A stretch of 64,000 nt of DNA from Kingdonia uniflora (taxonomy: Eukaryota; Streptophyta; Magnoliopsida; Ranunculales; Circaeasteraceae), in contig JACGCM010002535.1 in the NCBI GenBank assembly GCA_014058105.1, positions 2,604,001 to 2,668,000 of the forward strand. Reading direction: 5' to 3'. The notes beneath the pieces were generated by a model, which was not told the origin of the DNA, did not search any database, and worked only from the letters and a program-made list of their open reading frames with translations. A program made the translations under genes and the position numbers. Each line of letters starts with the position of its first letter. Position 1 is the first letter of the stretch. This document shows, piece after piece, positions 11,501-22,640 of this stretch.

Positions 11501-14500
11501 CACTCCGGTTCAGCAAAACAATTATGATGCTCTCATTTGCTTTGAGCAAGCAACAACAAATGCAGAAATGGCTGAAGATGATTTCATAAGTCCACCCCCT
11601 AACCCCGGAAGTTCACATCAACTTCTTAAAGAAATAGCTATTGTCAAGCTTCAGTCAGCCTTGAAATGGGTAGACATGGTTGACGATACTGAAAGGGATA
11701 TAAGGCCTTGATTGCTCATGAAAGAGTCTAGCACAACTCGGGCAAGGACAACCATGTCCAATTGAAGAAAACTAGCAAAAGAATGTGGGATCGGGTGAAG
11801 GGAAAAGCTATCCAAACACCAGGTCAAACAGGAAAAAAAACACAGATTTCCAATGAGGGTGATCTTCTGGAATATCAGAGGCATTGGTAATAAAAATTCC
11901 AGACTCTCACTCCGTCGGCTGGTGAATAAATATAAACCTCTTTTTATCTTCATTGTTGAACCCCAAATTAAATTTACTGTGTCTAACAGTCTCAAACTAG
12001 GTCTCTCAGACTACAGTCTTTCTTTTATTTCTAATGATTGTGATTCCAGGCTTGGGAATTTGTGGTGCCTCTGGAAAGCTAGTTCCCAAGACCCAGTCCT
12101 CGTGGCAGCCTCTTTACGGCATATTACTATAATATACGAAGGAGTGCTAATCTCTGCAATCCACGGTATGGTCTCTATTTCCGCAAGAAGGGCTCTGTGG
12201 AAAGATATGGAAAACCTTGCAAATCTCAACCTTTTTTGGCTGGTTTTAGGGGGATTTCAACTACATTCGAAACTGGGATGAGCGAAGTGATGGTACGGGG
12301 CCTCTTCCTCGATCTATAACTGAATTTAATGACTGCATCGATTCTTGCAGACTTTTTGAAAGTTCTGCCTCAGGTCCTAAATATTCTTCGTGCAATGGTC
12401 AACAGGGAAGAGCTCGAATCTTGAGAAGACTCGACAGAGCCTTATACAACAGTGCCTGGATATCAAAGTTTGAGGGATGGTCCTGCAAGTATTTGGCCAG
12501 AGGCAACTCTGATCACTCGGCTTTGGTCAGAAGTATTCAAGGAATCCCTAAACCAAGCAACATTCCATTTAGATTCCTAACAGCTTAGGTTTCAGACACA
12601 AGTTTCAGAGACTTAGTGGCTAACTCTTGGGGTGAAAGTCTCTTTGGAGATCCCTTATTTGTTCTAATGAAGAAGCTGCAGAGGCTTAAAGCGGCAATCA
12701 AGGTTTGGAGGAAAAAAAACATGGGGGGTTTGAAGACTCAAATATAGACAAGTGCAGCTGAACTTGAGGTACTGCAGGCTCAACTTGATGACAACTACTC
12801 TGATAACTTGATGAAGGAAGCTTCTAAAAAACAACTCTCTCTCAACATTCTTTTAAATCTTGAAGATTCTATTTGGAGGCAGAAAGCAAAAGTGTCTTGG
12901 CTAAAAAGTGGGGAGAGAAACACAAAATATTTTCATGTGCTCTACAAAATCAGATCACAAAAGAGTTATTTCTGAAATATCTCTTGAAAATGGCTCCCTC
13001 TTGTCTTGTCAGGCTGAGATTAAAGAGCACATCGTGAACTATTATACTACAAAATTTACTCATGCTCATTCAAACATCAATTCAGATCTTATTGCCTGAT
13101 CCTGTCTCTTGTTTCAGTTGAGCAAAATTTATTGATTAGTGCTCATCCTTCTCCAGAAAAGGTTAGACTGGTTGTTTTTGGTCTTAAAGGTGATAGTAGT
13201 CCAGGTCCGGATGGATTCAGCGGGATTTTCTTCCAGCATTTCTGGGATATCATTGGGAATGATCTTAGAAGGGCAGTGATTTCTTTCTTTGTCGATTCCA
13301 CTATTCCAAAGGGCTTTAACTCAAACTTTTTGGTCTTAATCCCAAAAAACAAAGATTCATGCACAATGGGGAACTTTAGACCAATCTGCCTGAGCAATTT
13401 TGTGTTTAAAGTGATTACAAAAATCCTCGCTACCAGACTTGGTAAAATTGCGCCGGATATTATTCCGCTGAACAAAGTGGGTTTGTGCCTGGAAGATCAA
13501 TCCATTATAATATTGCTCTTGCCTAAGAGATAACAAACGAGCTGAGAACTTGCTGTAAAAATGGAAATATTGGTCTCAAGATTGACATTTCACAAGCTTT
13601 TGATACTATGAGCTGGCCTTTCCTTCTCCAAGTGCTTAAAAAATTGGGGTTCTCTTTTCAATTCTGCAGCTGGATTAGGGTGATTCTTAACAATGCCTAT
13701 ATTTCAGTACTCATCAACGGTGGTCCATGTGGTTTCTTTAAAGCCTCGAGAGGTCTCCGGCACGGCTGCCCCCTCTCCCCCATCCTCTTCGCCCTTGTGG
13801 AAGACGTGTTCAGCAGAGGAATCTCATGGCTGAGAGACAAACAGATACTCAAACCTATAGTTTCTTACAAGAACATACCAAGCCCAACTCATCTCCTCTT
13901 TGCGAATGACATACTCATTTTTGCTAAAGGAGATCTTAAAGGTCATAAGGCTCTAAAAATCCTCATGGAAGTTTAACAATCTTCCTCTAGCCAATGGGTT
14001 AACAAGCAAAAATGCAAAATATTTATTGGTTCTCTCTCTTCTTATCGACTTAAAACCATTGCTTCTCTCTTTGGTTTTGGGATGCGTACGCATCCAGAGA
14101 GGTATCTTGGGATCCCCCTGCTCCAAGGAAGAGTCTCAAAAGCAACGGTGGCTCCTCTTATTGACAAAATCAGATCTAGGGCAACTGGTTGGAGTGAAAA
14201 ACTGCTCTCTTTCCAGAGTAGAGTAGTTCTTATACAATCCATACTTACAAGTCTTCCAATTTTCAATATGGCGATCTACAAGTGGCCAATTGCAGCTATA
14301 AAAGAAGGCGAGAGAATTATTAGAAATTTCTTGTGGTCTGGAGATCCCGCCAAGAAGAAGCTCCTTACAGTCAAATGGGATAAAGTCTGCAAGCATCCTA
14401 GTGAAGGGGGCATTGGTATTCATGGACTGAGAGAAACAAACCAGGCAATGCTTATGAAGCTGAGCTGGGCCTTCCTCAATGATCAAGATCCTTGGGCAAA

Positions 14501-17500
14501 CTTTCTTAGAGCAAAGTTCTTAAACAAAGGATTTCCTACCCAATACAACAAAAAGTCTTCTATCTGGGTTGGTCTGAAGGAAGCAATTGTCTCGGTTAAA
14601 GCTAACTCCAAGTGGATCATTGGCTCAGGTAAGGACATTGATTTTTGGAGAGACTGCTAGGGATCAAATGTTGCTATCACTGAAATTCTTGACATTTCTC
14701 CTGATATCTAGAAGCATTGCAATTCAAAGCAAAGCTTTAGCCAAATTATTCATCAGAATTCTTGGGTTGCCCCTCCGGAAATTGTTGAATTCTTGGCTAC
14801 ACTTGGCATCGATCTCAAAAGTATTACTCTTAACAATTCATACAAGGATATCAACGTCTGGAAACATTGTCCCCAAGGCCATTTCTCAGTGCAAAGTGCC
14901 TATCATCAAATCAGCTCCCACTGACCCAAAGTTTGGTGGCATAACTACACTGAAAGCAAAGCTATCCTGCCCAGAATTGCCTCTTTCACCTAGAAAGTTT
15001 GTAATAACGCTCTTGCAATAGAGAATAATCTTTGTAAAAGGGGTTTGAATATTGCTTCAAGATGTTCTTTATGCAAGTGCAATCTAGAGACTATGGACCA
15101 TCTGTTTTAGCACTGTCCAATGTCCATTCGGACCGGGGAATGGATGGCCTCCCTGCTTCGAACTCAAGCAGGTTTTTTTAATCTTCAAAACTCTTTGGAT
15201 TGTTGCGCTCAGTTGAGTTCTTATCTCGCAGATATCTGGAAAGCAGTTGTTCTCAATCTCATATACCTTCTTTGGCGAGCTCGAAATGACTCTTTTTTCG
15301 AGGGGATTTTGTTCAGTCTTAATGATATTAAAAGAAGAATCCTTGTTGCTGTTAAAGATGCTGCACGTCTTTCTGGAAATAATATGGCTAATAACTATTT
15401 TGAACTTCAAATTGTCGCTGCTTTGGGAGTTCCCACGAAAGCCAGACCTTTGCTCAGAATTCAGAGCAGTACTTGGGCTCTTCCCTGGCTTCAGGAAGTG
15501 AAAATTAATTGTGGGGCTGCTGCGATTGGATCACCGGGTAAAGCTGGAATTAGCGCAGTAGTAAGAAATCATAGTGGGGAGATTCTTGGAGTCTTCACTA
15601 AATGGATAGGCACTAAAACTCTCTTCTTCTCAGAATGTGAAGCAATTATTGGCGCTTTGTTTTGGGCAATCCAAAATAACTGGAACAATATCTAGATTGA
15701 ATCAGACTCTCAAACAGCTATCACAGATTTTGCAAAGAATCAAGTTCCCTGGCCACAAAAAGCAAGATGGAATAGAATGAAGACTTCATTTGAGAAACTC
15801 AGATTTTCTCACTGCTAGAAAGTGGCAAATTTCTCAGCCTCTCAAGTTTATAAGAGGGGGCTCTTACTCCCTGATGGCAACATGAAAAGCTTCAAAGGCA
15901 GACCAAACTTCTTAACAAAAGTGGAAGAACCTTTTGTAGACTATTTTAGATTCTCTAAAGATTCTTGACTCTCTTATATGCTTCTTGGGTTCTTTGGGCT
16001 TGGCTTTGCCTCCCATCAATTGTAACTTTCTATCAATTTAATCTTACTTTTTGCAACAAAAAAAAGTGGTGTGAGATGGGTGTTTGTGGTGGTCTGAAGT
16101 GAGGTGATAGTATTTGTGAGTTTAGGTCTAGCTAGAGATAAAAAATAAACACATGGGTTCCTTAAAAGGTCTTGAAAGAGGCAAATTAAAACGTAGAACA
16201 CTAGCCTCTTGATGGTGCCTCATAACTGTTCACATTAAGATGTTTTAAGTGAGGCCAAAAAAAACAAAAAACACACCTCCTTAGTGTATTCCATTCTCAA
16301 CTCTAAACAAACCCAAAAAGTCAAGCTCCACACAACCTAAGATACAAAGTTAACCAGGCACAACTATCTTTACAGGAAACGTTACCTTAGCCGCTGGTCA
16401 AGAAAATTTTGTATGCCATTGAAGGGAAAACATGTCTAGCCCTTACAATTTCAAAACAACGAGGCGAAGTAGATCTTCCTGGAAACTCAACATAAGCCAG
16501 ACCGTAATGCCTCTTGGTCCATAATATCATCTCAGACAACTTATAGCAGATTTATAAGAAATTGTTGGAGTATATAGTGTGTCTACACATATACTTCTCC
16601 TTTAGTCCCACATTGGTTAGTAATAGAAGTAGTTTAGTGACCCTCTGCTATATAAAGAGCAGTAAAGCTTGTAATAATTAAGAATTTTAAAATATAAATA
16701 TTTTCCTCCCCTTCTTAGTATAAGAGCCTATTCGATCTTGTAGACGACTTAAGGGTTTTACGCTTCTGCCGATGGTGGCCTTTGTCGTCATCGTACAACT
16801 AAAGTATGTTGTCTTTTCCTTCTCTTTTTTTCAATCTTTCCAGCTTTTGGATTATTTTAGGTTTCCTTCTTATTTAGCACCCTAACGTTATTTCGCTTCA
16901 CAATGGCGACCATGCCGCTTAAAGTCGACTTAACATTATTTTGTTTTTACGCTTTCATTTTCCTAATCAGCTTAGTTTGACCTAATTGACTAGTTAAGGT
17001 TTCTCTATATATCCATTATGGACTCGATTATCTCTTGTTTTTCGTGAAAGACGATTATTTTTATACCTGTCGTAAGATATGATTTCTCTCTTTGGATCGG
17101 ATAAAGGCGTTAATTACCTTTCACCACGATCATGAGATGCTTCTTTTCCTCGAGTGATTCATCATTCCTCGAGCGATTTTTATTTCCTAGGGTGATTTTT
17201 TATTTTCCTCTAGTGATTATCTTATTTCTTTTTTGCCAATTCACAAGCTATAGTTCAAAAATCGAGGCTTTTTTAAGAGAGAATTAACAAGCCATGCTAA
17301 TTTTTATCGCTTTCTCTAGTGATTTCTCTTTGAATTACTATTACTTTTATTTTATTTTACTTCTTTCATCGCTAATGCGGTTTGAAGTATATGTTCCTAT
17401 CATTAGATGTGATTTTTTCTATCATATTCAGTTGCGAGCTGTGATTTCTTTTGTGGACCGGGTGAAGATGTCGAATTCCTTCTACCACGGCCATCTCTTC

Positions 17501-20500
17501 CTCGAGTGATTTTCTATTCCTCAAGTGATTTGTTCTTCTTCGAGTGATTATCTCTTATTTGAACATTTTGTTTTTCTTTCCCTCTCGAGCGATCATCTCT
17601 ACCTCTAGTAATTCTCTCTTCCTCGATTGATCCTCTATTTTACGATCTTTTCACTTTTACCTAAGTGTCTCTATTTTCTCAGTATTTATTCAAGATATTC
17701 ATATTATCCTTAAGTGAGAAAATGGGCAAGTCGGTAGCTGCCGCTGATTTCACAACTTTTTACTTACGAAACCACGTGTGAGAAAAATGGCAAGTCGAAT
17801 ATTACTGCCACCGATTTCACGGGTGATGTATGAAGCTTTAAAATATTTTTGTTGCTGCCAAAAGGAAAGACTAGAAGAAAGTTTATCAGAGGGAGCTTCA
17901 ATTTTTTATTAGTAAGGCTACCCCCCCCCCCCCCTTTTTGATTTTTGCTATTTTTTGCCTATATATAGTATATATACAGCCCCTCAAAAAATTTTAAAAA
18001 AAAACGATACATAAAGCTAACCCAGAAGAAGCCCGGCCCAGTCTTCCCGATCCCTCCCAAGTCCCAACCTTTAAAATACCTAAGACCAACCCAACCTGAC
18101 CCAACCCTCTCTGCCCTCCCGACCTTTCTCTTTATAACCTTAATTAAATTTTATAAAAAGCACAGAAAAAAGCTCAAACTCCAGCTCTCTAACCTTAAAA
18201 TATAGAAGTGCGATTTTCATGAACTATGCGCAGATAGTGTTTAGTCGACGTTAATATGATGATCTATATTTTCTCTAAACAATTATGTCAAGATTAACTT
18301 GTGCTTCTGTAATATTCTCATAGTATATTTCGACTAATTAAACGTATGATATCCATTAGTACATGTTATCGGCATTTGATACATTTATTTATATATGAAA
18401 CACTATTAAAAAAAAAAACATGAAATTGCTTAAATACTCTTTAATAGCCAAAAAAATATATTTAGGGCCTCCGCCCCCAAACCCCCCGAATCCAACTCGA
18501 AACATGCTCATAATGCAACCCTCACACTCTAAAACGATAGGTCCGCCCCTGGTCACCCACCTTGAGGGGGAGTATTGGAGTATATAGTGTGTCTACACAG
18601 ATACTCCTTCTTGTCCCACATTGGTTAGTAATAGAAGTAGTTTATTGAGCCCCTGCTATATAAAAAGCAGTAAAGCTTATAATAATTAAGAATCTTGGAA
18701 TATCAATATTTTCCTCCCCTTCTTGTTTCTACAGAAATAACAAGCACACAGATTTTAATACTCATGCTTGCATGGGTCTACATCCATGAAATTGTCGTCG
18801 TTTCACAAAAGCAAGAAACCGTCTAACTTAAATAATTTACTGAGAATACAATAAAATATATTAATCGCTATATCACATTGACACAGGTATGTGTGTCAGT
18901 GTCCGACCCTAGTGGTACGAGGTGTTGGACATGACGGCTTTACAATAAATGAAAACACGGACACGACCCTTCACTTACAAAGATAAAATAAAATAAAAAA
19001 ATCTTTCACATTTCATTTATATTTTCCTATTACCTATGGATTCAGTATGATTTTATACATATATGATAATAAACTTTAGTTAAAATGTTACAAATACATA
19101 AAATTGGATAAACGCAAGTTGATTCACAATTAAAAACAAACTTAGAAACAATAATAGAAGGTAGCAGAATTGAGTAATATTTCAAAAGAATTGGAAATTT
19201 TGGAAGATATGTCATAAATTGATCAAAGCAAGGAGTACTCATTGGTGTGTCCACACAAGTGTCGCTGTGTGGGAGTGTCCAACACGTTAGGACACGAATT
19301 ATTTTCCAAGTGTGAAGTGTCCATGTTGCATGCATTACTCGTAATAGTTATTACCTCTGTTCCAGCAATTCCCATCGCAAGTCCAATATCTGCTTCATGA
19401 AGCGCAGGAGCATCATTTGTACCATCGCCAGTCACCGCAACAACTTCCCCAAACGTCGTTCTCAAATGTCTCACCAATGTATGTTTATCTAGTGGTGAAG
19501 ACCGAGCCATCACCTGCATAGAAGTACTAATTTTTAATAACCAGACAAATATACTCATGAATGAGTAGACTCAAAACTGCTACCAATATGTAAAGTGTGA
19601 AAAACCTGAATTTTTGGAATTAACTCCTGCAATTCTTCCATACTCTTCTCCCGGAAAACTGGACCCTCGATAGCTATACCATCGTCTGTCAGAATCCCGC
19701 ATTCCCTAGCAATTGCCTTCGCAGTGTTTATGTTGTCTCCCGTAACCATTCTTACAGTAATTCCAGCTGACCTACAAACTGCGACGGACTCCTTCACACC
19801 TGGGCGGACAGGATCTTTGATACCTACGATGCCAATACAAGTATAACCTGTACCTGGAATCGGATCCACAGGAGAAAAATTTTCTCCCACTTCCACATAA
19901 GCAAGGCACAGAGTTCGAAGAGCTTCATTAGCAAACTCGTCAATTGTATCCTTGAGATGGTTGATTGTTGCCTCATTAAGCAGAACAACTTCACCCTTCG
20001 AATCTATAAACTTGTCACATGCAGCCAATATTATTTCTGAAGCACCTTTACAATGGGCTCGAAAACCTCCTTCGGGCAGCTCTAGCACTACACCCATTCT
20101 CTTCTTCTCGGAATTGAATGGCTCAACTTTTACAAGTTTGGATGCCTGACGCTCTGCCTGAAATTGTCCACCAAGTGACAACCCAAACTCCAATAGAGCA
20201 GTCTCGGTTGGTGTTCCCAAAATCTCACGTTTTCCATCTTTGTTAATAACAACTTCACCCCCGGTGTTGTTAAATATTGATTGGATAAGGATTTTCACAG
20301 CAGAATCAGGAATCTCAGAGCACAAACCAAGGGTGTCAATGGAGCAGTTGAGTGCCTTGACGTTCTCACAAATGCATGCTTTCACAACAGTCATGTGGTT
20401 TGTAGTTAGCGTGCCAGTCTTGTCGCTGCAGATGCTCGTGGCAGATCCCATAGTTTCGCAAGCTGCTAAATGGCGTACAAGTGCCTTGTCATTCATCATT

Positions 20501-22144
20501 TTCTTCATGGCAAAAGCAAGACTCAGAGTCACAGCCAAAGGCAGACCTTCAGGAACTGCAACCACAACAATTGTAACTGCAATTGCAAAAAACTCCAACA
20601 TTTCTAATGCTTCATCTCCAGACCAGCTCCAATGGGTCCCATTTTGTAGTTTTCGACTAAAGAGGCCTTGTACCAAGACAGCAAAGGTCACAACAGCAAA
20701 GAAAAGACCTATTTTCCCAATCAGAGTTGCCACTCCATTCAGTTTGACCTGTAATGGGGTCTCATCATCTCCTCCTTCACTAAGGGTGGCCAACAACTTA
20801 CCCCATTGGGTTCTCATTCCAACAGTGGTCACCAGCATCTTGCAAGACCCATCTTGTACTTTGGTTCCAGACAACAGAAAAGGATTATCAGTATTAACCA
20901 TAACTGGTTCAGCCTCTCCCGTTAAACTAGACTCATTTATCAAAACAGAGAATCCTGAAACAAACAGCCCATCTGCTGGCACTTGGTCCCCAAGTGCAAG
21001 ATGCACAATATCACCTGGAAGTAGATCATATATAGAGATTTTCTGCCTGTACCCATTCCTCGTAACCTGCATACTAATCTTCTTCTTCTCTTTGTCCAAA
21101 TCCTTAAACTGCAGAGACTGTCGGTAATCACTAGTTGCAGTGACAAATACAACCAACAGAATGCTAGCAACAATTCCAAGGCCGTCATGGGCTCCCTTTG
21201 GCCACCCTTCCATGGCAATGCCAACAATAAGAGACATGAAAGCACATACAGCAAGAATCATGAGAGTCATGTCTTGAAGGGCTTCCCATACGAATACCCA
21301 GTAACTCCTCATTTGGACTTCAGTGAACTTATTTATTCCGTATAGTCCTAGCCTCCCCTTCAATAAATCTCCAGTAGTGTTGAGCCCTTCGGAGGTTGAT
21401 GTACAAAGCTTTTTTGCTATACCCTCGACCCCACCATGCACTTTCAGCTTCTTTATATCATGGCCTTCAACAACAGACCCCAGCTCATCGGCGTCAATCT
21501 CAAATCCAGCGGCTTTCACTTCCTCGGGTACAACATATTCACTGCGTAAAGTTATACCTGGGCACAATACAAGCGGATCAAAACGAAGAACAGGTTGAGC
21601 TCAGATTGAGTTCAATTAAGCTAAGAGTAACCTTGCATACCATGGATAAACTGAAGTGCCGCTTTTGATACTAAAACCGCGACTCTCAACTTCTCCTAAA
21701 ATACGCAAAACAGAAAAACATCAAACAATCACGAAAACAACGCAAGAATGATCATTCAAAGCCATCTCGTAAGAATAAATCACGCCCACTCGGATAAAAA
21801 AATATCCTACATTTCAGAAATATCCTTTCAACAACAACAATCTAGAATCTGAAAGAAATCCTTACAGATCATCCTACTATTGAGAAACTTAAGTACATTT
21901 ACATTAAAATTGATCTGATCATACACACAAAACAATATAAGAATATAGAAATGAAGCAGAGTGATACCTGATTGGTACGGCGCATCGCCTGCGCCTCATA
22001 TCGTTTGGATAGATTCGCCGTAAACCGGAACCTCCTCTTGGGATTCTTCACAAATCCACATAACTTCCTCCATCTCTGTAACGCATCTTCCGATGAATTC
22101 TTCGGCTTAACACCACTAAAATTTTCATTCAAATAACTCTCCAT
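8501..22144 (-). CDS. ACA: Autoinhibited Ca2+-transporting ATPase (type IIB P-type), ACA1/ACA2-like
   Basis: This pump drives Ca2+ out of the cytosol using ATP. Seven exons, all with GT-AG borders: 22144-21968, 21695-21632, 21557-19606, 19513-19355, 9732-9561, 9450-9152 and 8749-8501. They join in frame to 1023 codons plus stop, near the usual ACA length (about 1015-1030). The N-terminus has the calmodulin-binding autoinhibitory region (W25, [18 protein letters not shown]). Visible are TM1-TM2 (about 178-224), the A-domain motif TGEA (293-296, usually TGES), PEGL in TM4 (about 416-419), the phosphorylated Asp of DKTGTLT (D459), and TGDGTNDAP (from 759). TM5-TM10 are in the last three exons, with the TM6 NMIMD motif. 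It ends IPVGST. Exact isoform and membrane are not decided by the sequence. The fourth intron (9.6 kb) is full of transposons, yet no frame is broken. Confidence 0.93.
10354..10367 (+). repeat. Left target-site duplication of the LINE
   Basis: The 14-bp AGTGGTGTGAGATG is repeated exactly at 16065-16078 just after the A-rich tail. The first A may belong to the tail, giving 13 bp. Confidence 0.9.
10382..11371 (+). pseudogene. LINE ORF1 (DUF4283 and zinc knuckle), frameshifted
   Basis: The long open part (10682-11371) has no ATG at its start and is continued upstream in another frame (TYAEMAKE near 10530), so a frameshift breaks the N-terminus. It contains the DUF4283 RNA-binding-like region ([20 protein letters not shown]) and a CX2CX4HX4C knuckle ([14 protein letters not shown], about residues 165-178 of the open part), and ends in a Lys/Arg-rich tail. 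ORF1 proteins of plant L1 elements bind the element RNA. A separate frame at 11388-11711 continues the linker toward ORF2. Confidence 0.75.
11853..15968 (+). pseudogene. LINE ORF2: endonuclease, reverse transcriptase, zf-RVT, RNase H
   Basis: It opens with [17 protein letters not shown], the start of the APE-type endonuclease, with EPQ nearby. A frameshift falls near 12250 at the [11 protein letters not shown] motif. Reverse transcriptase follows (about 13132-13975) with [27 protein letters not shown] and a catalytic box changed to FANDILIF (normally F/YADD). A thumb and zf-RVT part runs to about 15120, then an RNase H part (about 15500-15968) with [10 protein letters not shown] and ESDSQTA. 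Stops and frameshifts occur throughout, so no functional enzyme can be made. Confidence 0.85.
16065..16078 (+). repeat. Right target-site duplication of the LINE
   Basis: An exact match to 10354-10367. It continues into foldback-arm sequence that completes the pre-insertion site. Confidence 0.9.
16387..16543 (-). pseudogene. Short unidentified gene fragment inside the ACA intron
   Basis: A clean open stretch of about 52 codons on the minus strand reads [19 protein letters not shown], then [20 protein letters not shown], and ends with TAA. The TAA is followed at once by G|GTAACG, which looks like a splice donor. The composition is protein-like, without the low complexity of the intron. I do not recognise the family. 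The copia derivative inserted 19 bases upstream (16562/16563) may have cut it off from its own 5' part. It could be a captured exon or a relic of an older element. Confidence 0.3.
16563..16716 (+). repeat. 5' LTR of the copia derivative
   Basis: It aligns with the 3' LTR through CTCCCCTTCTT. The last ~17 bases and the start of the primer-binding site seem deleted, since the 3' copy continues GTTTCTACA where this copy passes into AGTATAAGAGCC. A TATATAAAG box is at about 16650. Confidence 0.85.
17148..17640 (+). repeat. Dispersed CCTCGAGTGATT motif array
   Basis: About ten variants of CCTCGAGTGATT (CCTCGAGCGATT, CCTAGGGTGATT, CCTCTAGTGATT, CCTCAAGTGATT, CCTCGATTGATC) recur at irregular spacing inside the copia derivative. 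Two are preceded by related CTACCACGGCCATCTC / TTCACCACGATCATGAG contexts, suggesting local duplication. Confidence 0.65.
18573..18733 (+). repeat. 3' LTR of the copia derivative
   Basis: This is a 161-bp repeat with an intact ACA end, followed by the GAAAT target duplication. The LTR start carries TA instead of TG. Confidence 0.88.
18880..19335. mobile_element. MITE-like repeat with GTGTCC-type ends
   Basis: The left part has GTGTGTCAGTGTCCGACC and GGTGTTGGACATG. The right part, read on the minus strand, has ATGGACACTTCACACTT, CGTGTTGGACACTCCC and GTGTGGACAC. The arms are similar in inverted orientation and the centre is AT-rich. This resembles dispersed non-autonomous DNA elements in plants. 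I cannot fix the ends. The right edge lies about 20 bases from the ACA exon that ends at 19355. Confidence 0.45.
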
Positions 22145-22640
22145 ATCAACTCAACTCCTAATACAAACTTCCCCTTAAACTCATTCAACAAATACCAACA
22201 ACCTACTTGGTCTTAAAGCACCAAAACTAAAGAAACCCTTTTACTTTAGCCACCAAACCAGACCTTTCCTACCAGTGTGACTTGTTCTGGGTCACTTTGA
22301 TTGAATCAAATTAACACCCACCAAAGAAGAAACACTACTACTACTCAATTAGATTAGAGTTTCGTTAACAAAAACAATTGAGAATGAGATTTGGATCCAA
22401 AATAAGATGAGAAATAAGAGAGACAGAGCAGTTGCTGACTAGTTCCCGATCATTTCGGACCAATTTACTAAGTCAATACCGATGGTTTTATTTTATTTTA
22501 TTTTATTTTTCGGACTTTGCTAGACAGTCCTTGGCTTTGCCCTTGAGGGACCCACATATTGTAGTAGATGTTCTTCAGGCGTCAGTATGGATTATGGAAT
22601 AGGTTCACGCGTTTTGGTAGGACCACTTGGGGTTACTAGA
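22145..22640 (-). promoter_or_regulatory. 5' UTR and promoter region of the ACA gene
   Basis: This is the sequence upstream of the ACA start codon on the minus strand. It is AT-rich, holds a (TTTTA)n microsatellite at 22486-22510, and has no open frame. No specific regulatory site can be supported. A MITE-like element begins about 500 bases upstream of the start codon. Confidence 0.4.
22486..22510. repeat. (TTTTA)n microsatellite
   Basis: Five consecutive units lie in the ACA upstream region. Confidence 0.9.

Larger units (their letters stand above)
10368..16064 (+). mobile_element. Full-length-size LINE (L1-type non-LTR retrotransposon)
   Basis: About 5.7 kb lies between 13-14-bp target duplications and ends in an A-rich tail (16057-16065). 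It holds an ORF1 remnant and an ORF2 remnant with endonuclease, reverse transcriptase and RNase H regions in the usual order. Its orientation is opposite to the ACA gene. Frameshifts and stops in both ORFs mean it is no longer autonomous. The intact target duplication and near-complete length suggest insertion as one event into the foldback element. Confidence 0.92.
9957..16160. mobile_element. Small foldback (MITE-like) element, split by a LINE
   Basis: The arms at about 9957-10047 and 16067-16160 are imperfect inverted repeats. CTAGACC, ACCACCACAAACACCCA and neighbouring stretches on the left recur as reverse complement on the right, giving about 90-bp arms. Without the LINE and its target duplication the element would be about 490 bp. 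It has no coding capacity. I did not find clear terminal duplications, so superfamily and exact ends are open. Confidence 0.6.
16563..18733 (+). mobile_element. Non-autonomous copia-type LTR retrotransposon (2.2 kb)
   Basis: Direct repeats of about 160 bp (16563-16716 and 18573-18733) begin TGTTGGAGTATATAG and TATTGGAGTATATAG. The 3' copy ends TTTCTACA. The 5-bp duplication GAAAT flanks it (16558-16562 and 18734-18738). The primer-binding site after the left LTR is a damaged TGGTATCAGAGCC type (TATAAGAGCC, near 16719). The polypurine tract is TTGAGGGGGAG (18562-18572). The roughly 1.85-kb interior has no gag or pol, so it depends on other elements. Confidence 0.88.
9733..19354 (-). other. Giant fourth intron of the ACA gene
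   Basis: The 9622-bp intron runs between the exon ending GIAGTE and the exon starting VAKESADV. On the plus strand it contains a foldback element with a LINE inside it, a short minus-strand gene fragment, a copia-type derivative with two LTRs, and a MITE-like repeat. The other ACA introns are short (about 75-810 bp). The donor (minus strand ACAGAG|GTAATA) and acceptor (TTTCAG|GTGGCA) are normal. Confidence 0.9.

Noticed and set aside
20240..21127. Long plus-strand open frame (295 codons) inside the ACA gene
   Set aside because: It is antisense to the large ACA exon and gives no protein family; the minus-strand frame explains the openness.
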